Source: Falciphora oryzae
Lineage: Eukaryota; Ascomycota; Sordariomycetes; Magnaporthales; Magnaporthaceae
DNA: 64,000 nucleotides
Direction of reading: 5' to 3'
NCBI GenBank assembly: GCA_000733355.1
Contig: JNVV01000057.1
Span: 1-64,000 of the forward strand
In this document: piece after piece, positions 1 through 10,501 of the stretch
How the letters are laid out: each line of letters starts with the position of its first letter
Position numbering within the stretch: position 1 is the stretch's first letter
Made by a program: the position numbers and the translations under genes
The notes under the pieces: model-generated
Database searches by the model: none
Told to the model about the DNA's origin: nothing
Seen by the model: only the letters and a program-made list of their open reading frames with translations

Positions 1-2970
1 TTTTTTTCCCCTCTCGATACTGCTTGCCGGCCACCTGCTCCCGTCTCTTCCCGAATTGTTCACGTGCATCGCGGCAGGCATATGCTGCTCGCCAGCCGCA
101 TGTCCATACGAGGCGGGCGCTGAGCCTGAGTGGCTGTCGCGCAGGCGCGTTGCGAGCTCCCGCACAACGCAAGTATCCGGAAGCTTGCTCCGCGGTTGCA
201 CACTGGGTTCTGACTGCGAGCTTTAAAGGAAGCTACCGTACGGTTCTGCATTGTGCAAATTATCCGTAGTGGCCGTGTGGATGGAAGCGGCCTTCTTCAA
301 GCATGCCAGTGGCCGTGGCCTGCCTGCCATGCCAAGCCTTTGATATCAGTGGCCGTCTCCGCCCCACTGCCTGCCTGCACGCTCCCACATCAGCGTGTTG
401 ACTAGGCTGGAGCCGCCTCGGCCGTGGGTAGACAGGCGCAGCTTCGAGGGAGTGTGTGACTGAAGGGTCAGGCAGGAGCGTCGTGTGGGTTCTGCTGTGG
501 GTGTTGTTGGATAATACCATACCCAGGAGGCCTGATGGAGGAGTGCCCATCATAGAGGCCTCATCTCGTCGATCCTGGCCCTGAGAATATCTTGCAACCC
601 AACGGTGGCGAGCGAGTAGTGACTGGCCGGCTCAGTTAACTTGAGCAGATCTCCTTGCCACAATCATAGAACACTCTTGTCTTGAGCGTTGTGTGCAGTG
701 GGCTGCGGCTACCGCGCTTCTGTGCTGCCGCGGCTTTGGATAGTTAGTGCTAGTGCTGCAGCCTTCCATTCCTCAGTGATGCTAGGCTTGAGACGGTCGG
801 ACGTTTGATTTGCCATGGCCTGACAGTTCACCATGCGTCCACGGCTTGCCACAACACGCTCGGCTACAAGCAGTCCACCCACACTCTGGCTTCACTCCCG
901 ATTCAGCCGGCCGTTGAGGTGTTGGTGCGGGTGGAGGGAGCATGGTTGTGCTGTTAGTGCACCAGGTGCTTGGCATTATTCACTTTGATTTTGATATTGG
1001 ATTGCCTTGGATGGCGCTGTTTATGAATTTGTAGTTGTTAGCCGCAAGCTAAAATTGTTCACCAGTTATCAGACGTTGACGGCTCTGCTTAGACGCTCGC
1101 TGAACTGGGCAGCTACAGGTAGGTACAGCCTGCTCACTGACAGCACTACAGAGGCACAGCCGTCCTAGAGAGCTTCCTCATTATACCTCCATAAAGAACC
1201 CGGCACCACACCTCCTGCACATCTAGACCTTGCATGCGTACAAGCCGTCAACCGAGTGTCATACATATCAATATCAGCTCCCAGAATCAAGCAACGTGGC
1301 GAGGTCCTAGTAGTCCAGCCCCGCCCGCCAAATACTATCACCGAGTAGCTTTCTCGATCTAGCCGCGGGTGGCAGCCTGGCTGCGGATCAGAGGCGGGAG
1401 GACCGGGGCAGGCAAATATTGAGGTAACCCTGAGTGGCTCGGTTGGCTCGCTCGGCCGTGGCCCTGATGCCGTGTCAGCTCGGCAGTGGAGTGGTGCGTC
1501 TTGGGGGCCTTGACCGGTCTCTTCAGGTTCATTGCGCTGGGCGTGGGATGTTGGCACATAATATTACCTATTAGCCGCTACGGATTCAAACAAGATTAGC
1601 GTTGTAGAGCGGGAGCGTGACGATCTGTCCGGGGAGCCAGGCCAAGCCAGGCCAGGCCAGGGCGAGGGCCAGCAGCCAGGCCCATGGTCCGAGACAAGAA
1701 AACAGGGCATGGGGGGTATGGAGACGCCATGCAGGCGAACCTGGTCGCTACAGCATGTGCTATTATGGACTTGTGCCACCCCTGTCGGGAGGGGTGCTTG
1801 TGTACACGCAACCATACATGGCCTTAATCTGGAAGGCACTTGGAAGTCTTGGGGGCCGACTTGCGGACACGTAGTCGGATGGCCAGGCTAGCACGGCTGG
1901 ATCTGCTTTGGGGGAAGCCCTGCCGGCCGTGGTGATGGGCCAGCACGGACCGGACCTCCAGAATAGATGCCCGACATGTGGGTAGGCGTCCTCGACTTGG
2001 GCATTAATGGTGACCGTGGTCTGGCCGTCTGTACGACATTGAGGTTGGACCGTGCTAGGGGTGAGGGCAGGGAAGCAGGGAGACAGGGATGGAGGGGGCA
2101 GGGGGAGACGGACGGAAGTAGACCGCGGAGAGAGGACGACAGGGAGACGGACGGACAGAACACGGTAGGGAGGCGCCACACGAGGAGGCCTAGAAAACGG
2201 CCGGGGATCGGAAGCAAGGCGTGATGAGCTGTCACCCACACCCCACGGTGTGGAGGGTCGACGCTAGACGCGCCTGACTGATGCAGTGGCGTGGGCCTAG
2301 GTAGGAGTTTCTAGGAGGAGGCCGGCTCGGATGAATGCATGATATTATTTGAAATGTACACGGCGATTCGAGGAATCTGGCTCAGTCACGGCAGGCAAGG
2401 AGTATAAACAATGGTCCAAGGGCCAGTGAGGCCAAGGTGCCGCGGCTACATGGCTCTACACGGTAGCAGCCATTGGGGCAGCGTTGGGACGGCACGGGAC
2501 AGCCATTGCGAGCACTGGCAGCATTGCGGCTCCAACGCCGCAAACACTGGAAGCTAATGCCGCTCTCTGCGCGCTTACCATCTACCATTGTGCCCTGGCG
2601 GCGTCAGCACCGTGGCCTGGCCTGGCCTGGATGCGGCCGACTCCATCAGCGCCACTGACAGGCGTCCGAAACGAGCACGGAAATGAGGCCAAACAATAAC
2701 GGCCCGTACCGTCGAGCTAATTCCTTTGGCCAAAGCTGCGATGGATGCGCTGGGATGCGGTGGGGATTTTGATATTGCTTGATGGCTTGCGCCTGCAATT
2801 GGATTGTCATTTCTGCCTACAACACACCATTCGCCTCCATCAGTGCCGTCGTGGAGAGCGGGACCAGTGAGACGTGTTTGGGAAGCAGCCTCATCTCTGG
2901 CTGCCCACGAAGGCTATTGGTTGGGCCTCAGGGGTGGCGGCCCAATCCCGGGCCGCACCACACGGCATCG

Positions 2971-3040
2971 AAAAAAAGGTAAACAACGACATGCTCGCCG
3001 TCTCGAAAAAAAGGTAAACAACGACATGCTCGCCGTCTCG
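2971..3040. repeat. 35-bp tandem duplication
   Basis: Two adjacent copies (2971-3005 and 3006-3040), each beginning with seven A then GGTAAACAACG, are identical as read. It looks like a recent local duplication in non-coding DNA. No function is visible. Confidence 0.85.
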
Positions 3041-4193
3041 GCTCCGTCTCACGAATGACCAAGGGCCGAGTTGCGGCGGCTGTTTTTGCGGCCAAACTCT
3101 CGCGTGCGGTCCTAGGCGCCGCCCATTACGTACGTGAACGCTGGAGTCGCATTGCGTCGAGCCGCCGGCGCCCCGCCAGGGCCCTGCCTGCGTGCACGCG
3201 CAGACGATCGATGGGTTGCAGCAAGGGCTTGCCTGCCGGACCCCACGTGTCAAGAGCAGGGGCAGCGGCGAGCAGGAGCGGGCGGTGGCGGACAGCAGCG
3301 AGGCGAGAAAATAGTCAACACGCCGGCGAAGCAGCAGCGAGAAGAAGAAGCGAGGCGAGCAGCAAATATCACCCGTCCCGAATAGGAACCTTCACGCCGA
3401 GGTGAGTGACGTGTCCATGGGGCAACCAACCTACACTGACATGGCAACATACCCGGCAACACGCCCAGCGACAGCGACAGTCGAGCGATGCCGACACGGT
3501 CCGGACAGACGCATGCAGCGGTGCGTGGAGAGACGGTCAGGCAGGAACCGGTTACACGCCGGCGCAGTCGTGACCGGGAAGGCATTGAAGCCCGAGAAGG
3601 CCTCGTTTGCGGCCAGGCACGAAACCGGTGAGCCGGCTGGCTGGGCTGGTCGATCGCCTGGGCTGCTCTTGATCCCCTGCCGGGCACTCGTTATCCCTGC
3701 TGGGCAGCACTTGTGTCCCCTGCTGGACTGCTTGTTGATCCCCTGCTTGGTGGAGCGCGGCGGGGGTGCGGGCAGCCGCGAGAAACAGAGTGTGGGGAGG
3801 GTCAGGCTGTGTTGTCAGGCGTCGCCTTGCTCGCTGCTGCGACAAGCAGGAAAGGCGCCGAGTTCCGTGCCAAAAAGAGGCTGGGTGGTGGCGACAGGTC
3901 GGTGCTGGGCCGGATCAAGCGAGTGATAATGCGGTTGACGGCCATGTTCGGCGGCCAGGCAGGCTGGCAAGCTGCGAGGACAGCGCAACAGGCGCCGGAA
4001 CAGGGCTGCCGCACAATTGTGTGTGTTGCGAGGCGTCTGGCTCGATGCAAGGGAGGAGGCAAGGGAGAAGGGCTGATGGGGAGACGCAAGCGGCAGTGGC
4101 TCGAGCTGCAGTGGCATCAGGCCTTGACGCTGGCGACGGGACGGGACAGAATCAGCTTCTGCGCAGGCGCGCGGAACACTGGCCGCTGGCACA

Positions 4194-4218
4194 GAGACCC
4201 AGAGACCCAGAGACCCGG
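4194..4218. repeat. short tandem repeat (CAGAGACC-type)
   Basis: About three head-to-tail copies of a 9-bp unit reading AGAGACCC plus a spacer base. Simple minisatellite in non-coding DNA. Confidence 0.6.
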
Positions 4219-4989
4219 CCAGGAATCGCTCGTCATCACCCTTGTTTTTCGCTCTCGCTCCAAGCGCGTGCTCGCGGCTGGCCCCGTCCGTCCGTGTCCG
4301 TGCACAGCACTGTGCCTGGATGGCGTAAGCGTTTGTTTCGTTTCCATTTATATCTGATAAGATACGCCCTGTACCGCCCGGCAGAATCTGGCAGCCGGGT
4401 ACGCGAGCCCCGCTTGCACCCCGCTCGCGCGCGAGTCAACTGGGGCTGGGCCGTGCCCACGCTGCACGGCCCACTGTGATGTGACCCCTGGTGCGGCGAG
4501 ACGTGGGTCGGCTTCTTGGAGGCGTGACGGCGACACGACGACTGAGATCTGGGGATACGCGACGTTGGGACACCGCGACGTCTGGACGCTGTGGATGTCT
4601 CTGGCTGGTCCTTTGTCCGGCGTCTCTGTCCGGGCGTCTTTGTCCACTGCAACCGCAACGACGCGCTCGTATCGACAGCTGCGCCGTACGCGCCCTCCTG
4701 CACCACCACCAGAACAGCCTCTTCGTACCACGGCGCGATATAGCTTGGGTTGCGGTGCGTCGCTGCCGCATCTGGCTGTCTGGCACCTGTGACCAAGCCG
4801 CAGGACGCCTCTCGCGACGCTGGCGGACTCGCTCAGTTGCGCAGGTAGTACTTCACGGGGTACTTCCGCGGTACCGGCTTGTCTCTCCGGGCGCTTTCGA
4901 CAGCGCGGATACCTCGCGAGACCTGCCCGAGGGCGGAAGGAAGCCGGCTGGCCTCTTTCGTGCTTGCTGGACTGCTGGACGCACCGGCA

Positions 4990-5062
4990 CTGAACCACTG
5001 AGACTGGACCACTGACTGGACCACTGGCTGGACCACTGACGGACCACTGACTGGACCACCCA
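4990..5062. repeat. minisatellite, unit about CTGGACCACTGA
   Basis: Roughly five imperfect copies of a 10-13 bp unit with core GGACCACTG lie head to tail about 270 bp upstream of the F-box gene start. Unit lengths vary, which suggests replication slippage. Confidence 0.75.
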
Positions 5063-5325
5063 CCACCGCGTCTGTCTGCTATCTTCCCCGGCGCCTGCCT
5101 CCACTGACTCCAGACGCCGACCGCGGTGCCATCCCTGGAGGCCTAAGGACACCCCGTCGTGGACGTATCCGCACAATATCAGCCGCGCCAGAAGCCGGCG
5201 CACGACAAGTCGTCCACCCCTCGCTAGGACTTTCCGCATTCACCCCTTACGATAACACGCCACCACCCACTCTGCCGCCAAGAAGCGGCGGAATCAGGGC
5301 GTCGAGGAGGTGATCGACCCAGGCT

Positions 5326-6443
5326 ATGGCGGCAGATCGGGATGAGGGCTGCTGTGCGGCCGACAACTCATCAAGCGTTGGCCACCTGTCCCTGGAGCGA
5401 CGCTGCGGTCCTACACACGCACCGTTGTGGCTGTCTGCTGGGCAAGACGATCCGACGGTGGGGCGTCCGGAGCGCGGCCGGTCTCGCGCACCCCTCTTGT
5501 CGGACCGCCCAATTTCACGCAGTGCGCGGTCAGGCTCTTGGCCGCAAGCTGGGGGTCCGGCGGGCGCGGGGGCTGCTGGCTCTGTGGGCGCTGTGGGCGC
5601 TGCCACAGCTCCTGCGAGTCCGGTTGGGTCGTGGAGCTGCTGCTCGTCTGGAACGTCGCGCAGCAGCTCGGCTGGACGCCCTTGCGAGTGTGGTCTGGAC
5701 GGGCTGCCCAACGAGGTGCTGCTGCACATATTTGGCTATCTCGAGGTCTGCGACCTCCTGGCAACATCGAGGGTAAGCGTGCCGCGTCCTGAGCCCAGGG
5801 GCTGCTTGCCTGGCCGGGGCCTACTGTGCCCAGACGCTTGATGGGTCTTGGCAGTGGTATTGCCCTCGGATTGATTCTAGCGTCGGCAAAACATCTTCCA
5901 AAATGCTCCAAAATGCTTCCGAACTCCTTCCAATCCGCAAGCAACACTAACACTAACCAGACAAACCACCACCTCCGCCACCTCTCGCTCGCCCCCATCG
6001 TCCACTCGCTCCGACTGCGCCGGACCCGAAATGCCCTCCCGCCTCTCCTCTGGTCCCGCCCGTCCCTCGCCGACCTGATGGGCAGGCGCATCTTCATGAC
6101 GCAGACGACGGCCGTGTCGCGCAGGCTGGCCCGCTCGCTCGTGTCGATTCGTCTGTCGCGCCGCCTCGCCGCCCGTCCCTCGCCCGAGGCCCTGGTCACC
6201 CGCTCCATCCTGCCGGCCGAGTGCTGCCCTGGCGGTCCTGTCGCCCCGGCCATCGTGGCCAAGAAGCGCGCGGTCGAGAAGGAGCGGGTCAAGGACGGGC
6301 TGCGGCGCTTCGTGGGCGCCGTCTGGACCGGCGAGGTCAGGCAGCGCGCCGAGGGCGTCCGGCGCTGGGAGGAGTCGCGGGGGGTCGGCAGGGTCTGGAG
6401 GCTGAAGCGGTTCTGGGAGCGTGTGGGCAAGGGTAGCGTGTAG
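5326..6443 (+). CDS. F-box protein with RPEL-like motifs
   Basis: Predicted 309-aa F-box protein. F-box proteins are substrate adaptors of SCF (Skp1-Cullin-F-box) ubiquitin ligases; the substrate here is unknown. Exon 1 (5326-5772) ends in the F-box, which starts at about residue 122 (LDGLPNEVLLHIFGYL). A GTAAGC donor at 5773 and the CTAACCAG acceptor ending at 5960 give a 188-nt phase-0 intron, and exon 2 (5961-6443) continues the F-box. Exon 2 has two motifs like RPEL repeats (RPSLADLMGRRIF near 182; RPSPEALVTRSILP near 221) and a basic C-terminus. The first 120 residues are low-complexity Gly/Ala/Ser, so the true start may be further downstream or on another exon. Converges on the next gene with 65 bp between stops. 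Confidence 0.72.
5773..5960 (+). other. intron of the F-box gene
   Basis: Donor GTAAGC, CTAAC branch-like motif just before the CAG acceptor. Removing it keeps frame and joins the two halves of the F-box. Reading through, or using the nearer AG at about 5854, meets a stop or loses the domain. The intron is long compared with the 45-63 nt introns elsewhere in the window. Confidence 0.7.
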
Positions 6444-6508
6444 CAGGGGTGCTGGCAACATGTGTATTATGTATGCGTATTGTACATCAAGTCTTGGTCC
6501 AAGTAGCT

Positions 6509-7546
6509 CTACCTAAACCGGAAGGCGTCCCAATCGTCGTCTTCGTCGTCGTCGTCGTCACTTGCTGCGTCCTTTGGCGACGCAACCTTGTTCACCGTGC
6601 CGGCTATCTGCACTCGTAATGCCTCCCTGCGCTCCTTGAGCCGGCGCACGCGGGCCTCGAGCTCTTCCATCTCTTCAAACTCGGCCTCGAGGGCGCGTGT
6701 GGCCTCCTCGCGCTCGTCCTCCATCTCCACGTCGGCCGCCATCCGCCGCTTGGCCAGGTTCTCCTCGGCCGCCACCTGCTCGGCCGTCATTGGGGCCGCG
6801 CTGATGACGGCGTCTGCCGACGGTGCGTTGACGACTTCTGCCTGGAATGCTGCCCACTCGTCTTCGTCGACCGCAGCGACCGGCGGCCGCGCCTTGTCTA
6901 CAGTGAATCCAGCAGTGGGAGCGGGGTTAGGAGTAGCTGTAGCGGCACCCACCGCAGCCGGGACTACCGCAGCGGCCGGCCTCTCCAGCGGCGAATTCCT
7001 AACCCCCAAGCCGATGCCCGGGTCCCGCGCGTTCGGGGTGGCCGGCCGCGACGGGATCTGCAGCTCGACGCCCAGCACCGGGGTGCCCGACTGGCGGCGT
7101 GTCAGGGGCGGCGTGTGCTGCGGCGTGCGCCTCCCGTCGCGCCTGCTGCCGGTCGTGTTTGGCGTGCCGACGGTCGGCGACAGCATCGACGTGTCCGAGT
7201 CGGTCCCCGCCGACATGTCATTCTTGCTGCGCTTCTTGCGGACGTCCTTGTCGTCTGCCTCGGGCGGGCCCCCGTCCGTCATCTCCTCGTCATGTTTCCT
7301 CTTGTGCGACGCCTGCGCGAGGTCCTGCGTCGCCGAGGAGGATCCGACTTCTTGCTCCAGCTGCTTGGTGGCCGCCCGGTGGCGGTGGGTGGACGTGCGG
7401 ACGTGGGCGTCCCACAGCGAGTCGGCCTTGATGGGCTCGTGGCACACCAGGCAGAGCAGCTTGCCGGCGTCCGAGTAGGCGGCGTGCGGGTGCTCGATGC
7501 GGCGGGAGGCGCGCTGCTGGCGGAGGAGCGATCGGACGTCGGCCAT
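6509..7546 (-). CDS. ZNF830/CCDC16-like zinc-finger protein
   Basis: Intronless, 345 aa. An N-terminal zinc finger of form C-X2-C-X12-H-X5-H (C32, C35, H48, H54) lies in a segment typical of ZNF830/CCDC16, followed by a Ser/Thr/Pro-rich linker, a long Glu/Arg-rich coiled coil (about residues 250-320) and an acidic Asp-run tail ending WDAFRFR. In animals ZNF830 is a nuclear component of the intron-binding complex associated with spliceosomal Aquarius; a role in pre-mRNA splicing is inferred from that. The start is the first ATG, and the zinc finger begins 31 residues in. It shares a 211-bp divergent promoter with Med7. Confidence 0.85.
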   Translation of the reverse strand: MADVRSLLRQQRASRRIEHPHAAYSDAGKLLCLVCHEPIKADSLWDAHVRTSTHRHRAATKQLEQEVGSSSATQDLAQASHKRKHDEEMTDGGPPEADDKDVRKKRSKNDMSAGTDSDTSMLSPTVGTPNTTGSRRDGRRTPQHTPPLTRRQSGTPVLGVELQIPSRPATPNARDPGIGLGVRNSPLERPAAAVVPAAVGAATATPNPAPTAGFTVDKARPPVAAVDEDEWAAFQAEVVNAPSADAVISAAPMTAEQVAAEENLAKRRMAADVEMEDEREEATRALEAEFEEMEELEARVRRLKERREALRVQIAGTVNKVASPKDAASDDDDDEDDDWDAFRFR

Positions 7547-7757
7547 TTTGGTGAATGGATTTGGTGGTTGGGCGCGGTCTGGGGCGCGGCCTGGAGCGTG
7601 GTCTGAGGCTATTTCTGGCCGTTGGTGGATTGGGCGGGCTCGCGAATGACGCCACCGCCACGGTCACTAGCCACCATCGGAGCTTCCTACTGGGGACGCG
7701 GAGACCACGGACACGCGCTTCGCCCGTCACGCAGACCACCGTCACCATCACAAAACA
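7547..7757. promoter_or_regulatory. bidirectional promoter between ZNF830-like gene and med7
   Basis: The 211 bp between two divergent start codons must hold both 5' UTRs and promoters. No TATA box is obvious, as is common for housekeeping genes. A splicing-factor gene and a Mediator gene sharing this interval suggests co-expression, which is inference. Confidence 0.6.
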
Positions 7758-8447
7758 ATGGAGGAGGAGGCTACCCACACGACCTTTCCCCCGCCTCCCC
7801 CCTTCTGGCGCGACTTCACGCCCGACCGGCTGGAGCGCATCGACCACCTCCGGCACGAGTACACCGACGCAACGGGCGCCCAGCCCCCGCCCCGCCTCAA
7901 CGGCATCCCCGACGACCTGGTCAACCTGCAGCCGCCGCCCGAGCCCGCCGACGGCCAGTGGCGCTGCTTCAGCAGCCTCTACACCCTCAAGGACGAGCTG
8001 CCGGGCCTCGAGGCGCAGGACATCCAACGCCTGATCCCCGCCGACGCCGACGACCACGCCGACCGCCCGCTCGTGCTCAAGCGCCTGGCCAAGTCGCTGC
8101 TGCTCAACTTCCTCGAGCTGGTCGGGGTGCTGGCCTCGAACCCAAGCGAGTCAGAGGACAAGATCAAAGACATCACGGCTCTGCTGATGAACGTCGAGCA
8201 CGCCATCAACGAGTACAGACCCCACCAGACGCGCGAGCAGCTGATCGAGCTGATGCAGGACCACCTCGACCGCACGAGGGCCGAGACCGCCGCCCTGCGC
8301 GCCGCCACCGACCGCGCCCGTCGCGTGCTCGAGGGGCTGGGCAGCATCGAGATTCCGACCGTCGACCTCGACAAGGGCGCCCCCGAGGCCGTCGCCCTGG
8401 AGCGCGAGCGGGGAGTCTGGGCCGCCATGGACATGGCCTTTGCATAG
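7758..8447 (+). CDS. med7: Mediator complex subunit 7
   Basis: Intronless, 229 aa, close to the usual Med7 length. Med7 belongs to the Mediator middle module with Med21, Med31 and others, linking activators to RNA polymerase II. The N-terminus carries the family pattern: a Pro-rich start followed by FWRDFTPDRLERID, then a PP-rich stretch and a segment beginning WRCFSSLYTLKDELP. The central LLLNFLELVG helix and the long helical region from about residue 130 match the Med7 hinge and coiled coil that pairs with Med21. The start ATG directly precedes this conserved N-terminus. Confidence 0.92.
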   Translation: MEEEATHTTFPPPPPFWRDFTPDRLERIDHLRHEYTDATGAQPPPRLNGIPDDLVNLQPPPEPADGQWRCFSSLYTLKDELPGLEAQDIQRLIPADADDHADRPLVLKRLAKSLLLNFLELVGVLASNPSESEDKIKDITALLMNVEHAINEYRPHQTREQLIELMQDHLDRTRAETAALRAATDRARRVLEGLGSIEIPTVDLDKGAPEAVALERERGVWAAMDMAFA

Positions 8448-8559
8448 CATGATCTGGATGAGCTTGGGGAGCTGATGCTCAGGCTGGTGCTCGGGCTGAT
8501 GCCTCGGCATAACACGGCGATTCGCCAGGGGGTTCTTGTCACGATGTCAGAGGTTACGT

Positions 8560-8658
8560 GATGCGACGTTGAATACACGTTTAATGCTGGATCAATACTA
8601 CAACTAGTGGCGATGCGACGCTTGAATCACGTTCGTGCTAGATCAATACTACAACTGG
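8560..8658. repeat. imperfect tandem duplication covering the urn1 3' end
   Basis: Two copies of a roughly 50-bp unit (about 8560-8609 and 8612-8658), each starting GATGCGACG and sharing ATCAATACTACAACT, sit between the convergent med7 and urn1 genes. The second copy includes the urn1 stop codon and last sense codons, so the first is a decayed copy of the gene's 3' edge. Confidence 0.7.
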
Positions 8659-10232
8659 CTCTGCAGCCCCCGCTTGCCCACGTCCATGGCCTTCTCCAGC
8701 TCCCTCTCCTGCTCCCGAAGCACCGCCTTGCCGCGTGCCAGCTGCCTTTCTGCCCGCCTCTTCTCCTCGTCCACCGCCCGTTCCCGATCCCGCAGCGCCT
8801 GCTCGCGCCGCGCCCGCGCCTCCTTGGCCTTCTTGGCCTCCTCGTCCGCCGCCTCCACCTCACCTTCTCCCGCCGCGGGCAAGCTCTGGATGTAGGCCTC
8901 GACCAGCGGGTCCCTCGTCGCAGGCACCAGCGAGATGAAGCGCACGTCGGTCACGACCTGCGGCGGGAGGTGCCCCGGGTCCGTCTGGCGGTTCAGCATC
9001 GACAGCGGCTGCGCTTTAAGCAAAGCCGTCAGGTCCGTCTTGCGCGTGGCTTCCGGCAGCTTGAGCCGCCCCACGTGCTCGCGGTACCACTTCTCGCGGT
9101 CCTTGTCCGACAGCGCCGTGTCCCGCATCGGCGGCTCCTTGCGGTACTTGCGCTTGAACTCGGGCCAGTACAGCTTCGGGGTCGCCTTGTCCTGCAGGAA
9201 CGCCATGAACGGGAGGCGCGGGTCCTTTTTCTCCTCCTTGGCCCGCTGCTCCTTGTGCGTCTTGATGCGCTCGCGCGACCACTCCTCCCACGCGTCCTTG
9301 CGGTCCCGCATCGTCGCCAGCACCGTGTAGCGCGGGTCGTCCATGACCTTGCCCTCCTCGATCAGCTTCTCCCAGGGGCTGTAGGGGCTGATGAAGTCGT
9401 CGAGGAGGTCCTTGAAGAGCGCGCGCGCGTCCTCGTCGGTCAGTTCCGCGCCGACCGTGCCTTCTGGCCATTCGTCCATGTTGCCGTCGTCGTAGTCGCC
9501 CGCCTCGAGCCCGTACTCGTCGCCCATGGCCTGCAGCTGGAACGCGATGTCGTCCTCGCCAAACTCGGCTGGTTCTTCGGTGCGTTGGCGTTTGGAGGGG
9601 TTTTCGTCTTCGTCGTCTGTGACCTCGATCTCCTCGTACTCGCTGTCTTGGTCTTCATTGCCCTGGTCCTCGTCGTGTGGCTCCGAGTCAACCGAGGCCA
9701 CTGCAGAGCCCGGACCTCCATCCTTCGCGGCCCCCTTTACCCCCTCAACGCCCGCCTTCTCGCGGATCCGCGTCTTGTCCAGCTCCAGAATACCCTCCTT
9801 CAGCCGCTCCGGTATCCTCCAGTAGCTCGCGTTCTTGGCCGGGTTGTAAGCGAACCGCCGCCCGTACTTTGTGTAGACCAGCACCCAGGGCTCGCAGCCG
9901 GGTATCTCGACCTTGGACCTGGGCTTGTCTGTGGGCTGCGGTCTCGGTCGGTCGCCTCCGCCTCCGCTACGGCCACCGCGTCCCCTGCCTGCGAAGCCGC
10001 CGCGTTCCGGACGCGGGGCCATCTGGGCCATGAAGGCATTGGCAGCGCGTGGGTCCGAGAGGCGCACTGGCGGGAGGGCAGCTGGGACCGGCGCGGCCGC
10101 GGTTGGGCGCTTGTAGGTGGACTCGCCGGTCGCGGCATTGTAGTAGTACGTGTGGCCGGTCGGGGCCTGGTGCTCGGTCCAGCCGGGAGGCAGCGAGGCC
10201 TCGGGGGCCGGTTTGTATGTGGACTTGAGCAT
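8649..10232 (-). CDS. WW and FF domain protein, Urn1/Dre4-like splicing factor
   Basis: Intronless, 527 aa. An N-terminal WW domain (about residues 14-43, LPPGWTEHQAPTGHTYYYN) has W18 and P43, but the second signature Trp is Tyr (STYKRP). An RGG-like Gly/Arg patch and a long acidic region follow. An FF domain spans about 268-325 (from LTDEDARALF), and a second FF-like helical unit is at about 335-392 (LYWPEFKRKYRKEP). The C-terminus is a basic/Glu coiled coil. The arrangement fits yeast Urn1, S. pombe Dre4 and metazoan TCERG1, nuclear proteins linking splicing and transcription. The stop lies 201 bp from the med7 stop, with a small tandem duplication at the 3' edge. Confidence 0.85.
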   Translation of the reverse strand: MLKSTYKPAPEASLPPGWTEHQAPTGHTYYYNAATGESTYKRPTAAAPVPAALPPVRLSDPRAANAFMAQMAPRPERGGFAGRGRGGRSGGGGDRPRPQPTDKPRSKVEIPGCEPWVLVYTKYGRRFAYNPAKNASYWRIPERLKEGILELDKTRIREKAGVEGVKGAAKDGGPGSAVASVDSEPHDEDQGNEDQDSEYEEIEVTDDEDENPSKRQRTEEPAEFGEDDIAFQLQAMGDEYGLEAGDYDDGNMDEWPEGTVGAELTDEDARALFKDLLDDFISPYSPWEKLIEEGKVMDDPRYTVLATMRDRKDAWEEWSRERIKTHKEQRAKEEKKDPRLPFMAFLQDKATPKLYWPEFKRKYRKEPPMRDTALSDKDREKWYREHVGRLKLPEATRKTDLTALLKAQPLSMLNRQTDPGHLPPQVVTDVRFISLVPATRDPLVEAYIQSLPAAGEGEVEAADEEAKKAKEARARREQALRDRERAVDEEKRRAERQLARGKAVLREQERELEKAMDVGKRGLQSQL

Positions 10233-10501
10233 GGCGTTGATGTTGACGCGTAAGATTTGCGTTGGGTCGGCGGTGATTGCTATGACGGGTCACGTGGATG
10301 TATCTGGTGCTTGAGCTTCAAATCCCTGACAGGTGGGGCATCCCGCAGCGGGCCTCGATGACGACTGAGCTACGACTGGAGGCCACCACTCTGATATAAA
10401 CCCAGACCTCATCTTCTCTACTATCTGCCAGCTACATTCGCAGGCTTTCCAGCTCACTGGACGTCCATTCCTACCAGGCTACAGCTACTCCAGCTCCCAC
10501 C
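10233..10501. promoter_or_regulatory. divergent promoter; TATA-like site for the hydrolase
   Basis: 269 bp separate the urn1-like start (minus) from the dienelactone hydrolase start (plus). GATATAAA at 10393-10400, about 100 bp upstream of the hydrolase ATG and followed by a CT-rich leader, is a good TATA-box candidate for the plus-strand gene. No such element faces urn1. Confidence 0.5.

Larger units (their letters stand above)
1..5325. other. GC-rich region without a supported gene
   Basis: I read both strands and found no ORF with a recognisable domain, consistent codon pattern or plausible exon chain. The open frames are short, overlap on both strands and are Arg/Pro/Ala/Gly-rich, as expected by chance in GC-rich DNA. 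It holds short repeats listed separately, GGCCAGGCCA-type runs near 1640-1665, and presumably the promoter and 5' UTR of the F-box gene at its right edge. A non-coding transcript cannot be excluded. Confidence 0.5.

Noticed and set aside
24..553. Short ORFs at the left edge
   Set aside because: Low-complexity composition, no homology recognised, conflicting strands.
4236..5239. Overlapping 100-240 codon ORFs on both strands
   Set aside because: They overlap in several frames, are Arg/Pro/Gly-rich, and show no domain or intron pattern; chance in GC-rich DNA.
5411..6461. Long minus-strand ORFs opposite the F-box gene
   Set aside because: Mirror frames of the plus-strand exons; Arg/Pro-rich with no domain, whereas the plus strand encodes a clear F-box.
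8607..10253. 548-codon plus-strand ORF opposite urn1
   Set aside because: Antisense shadow of the WW/FF gene; Leu/Val/Arg-biased and without domains.
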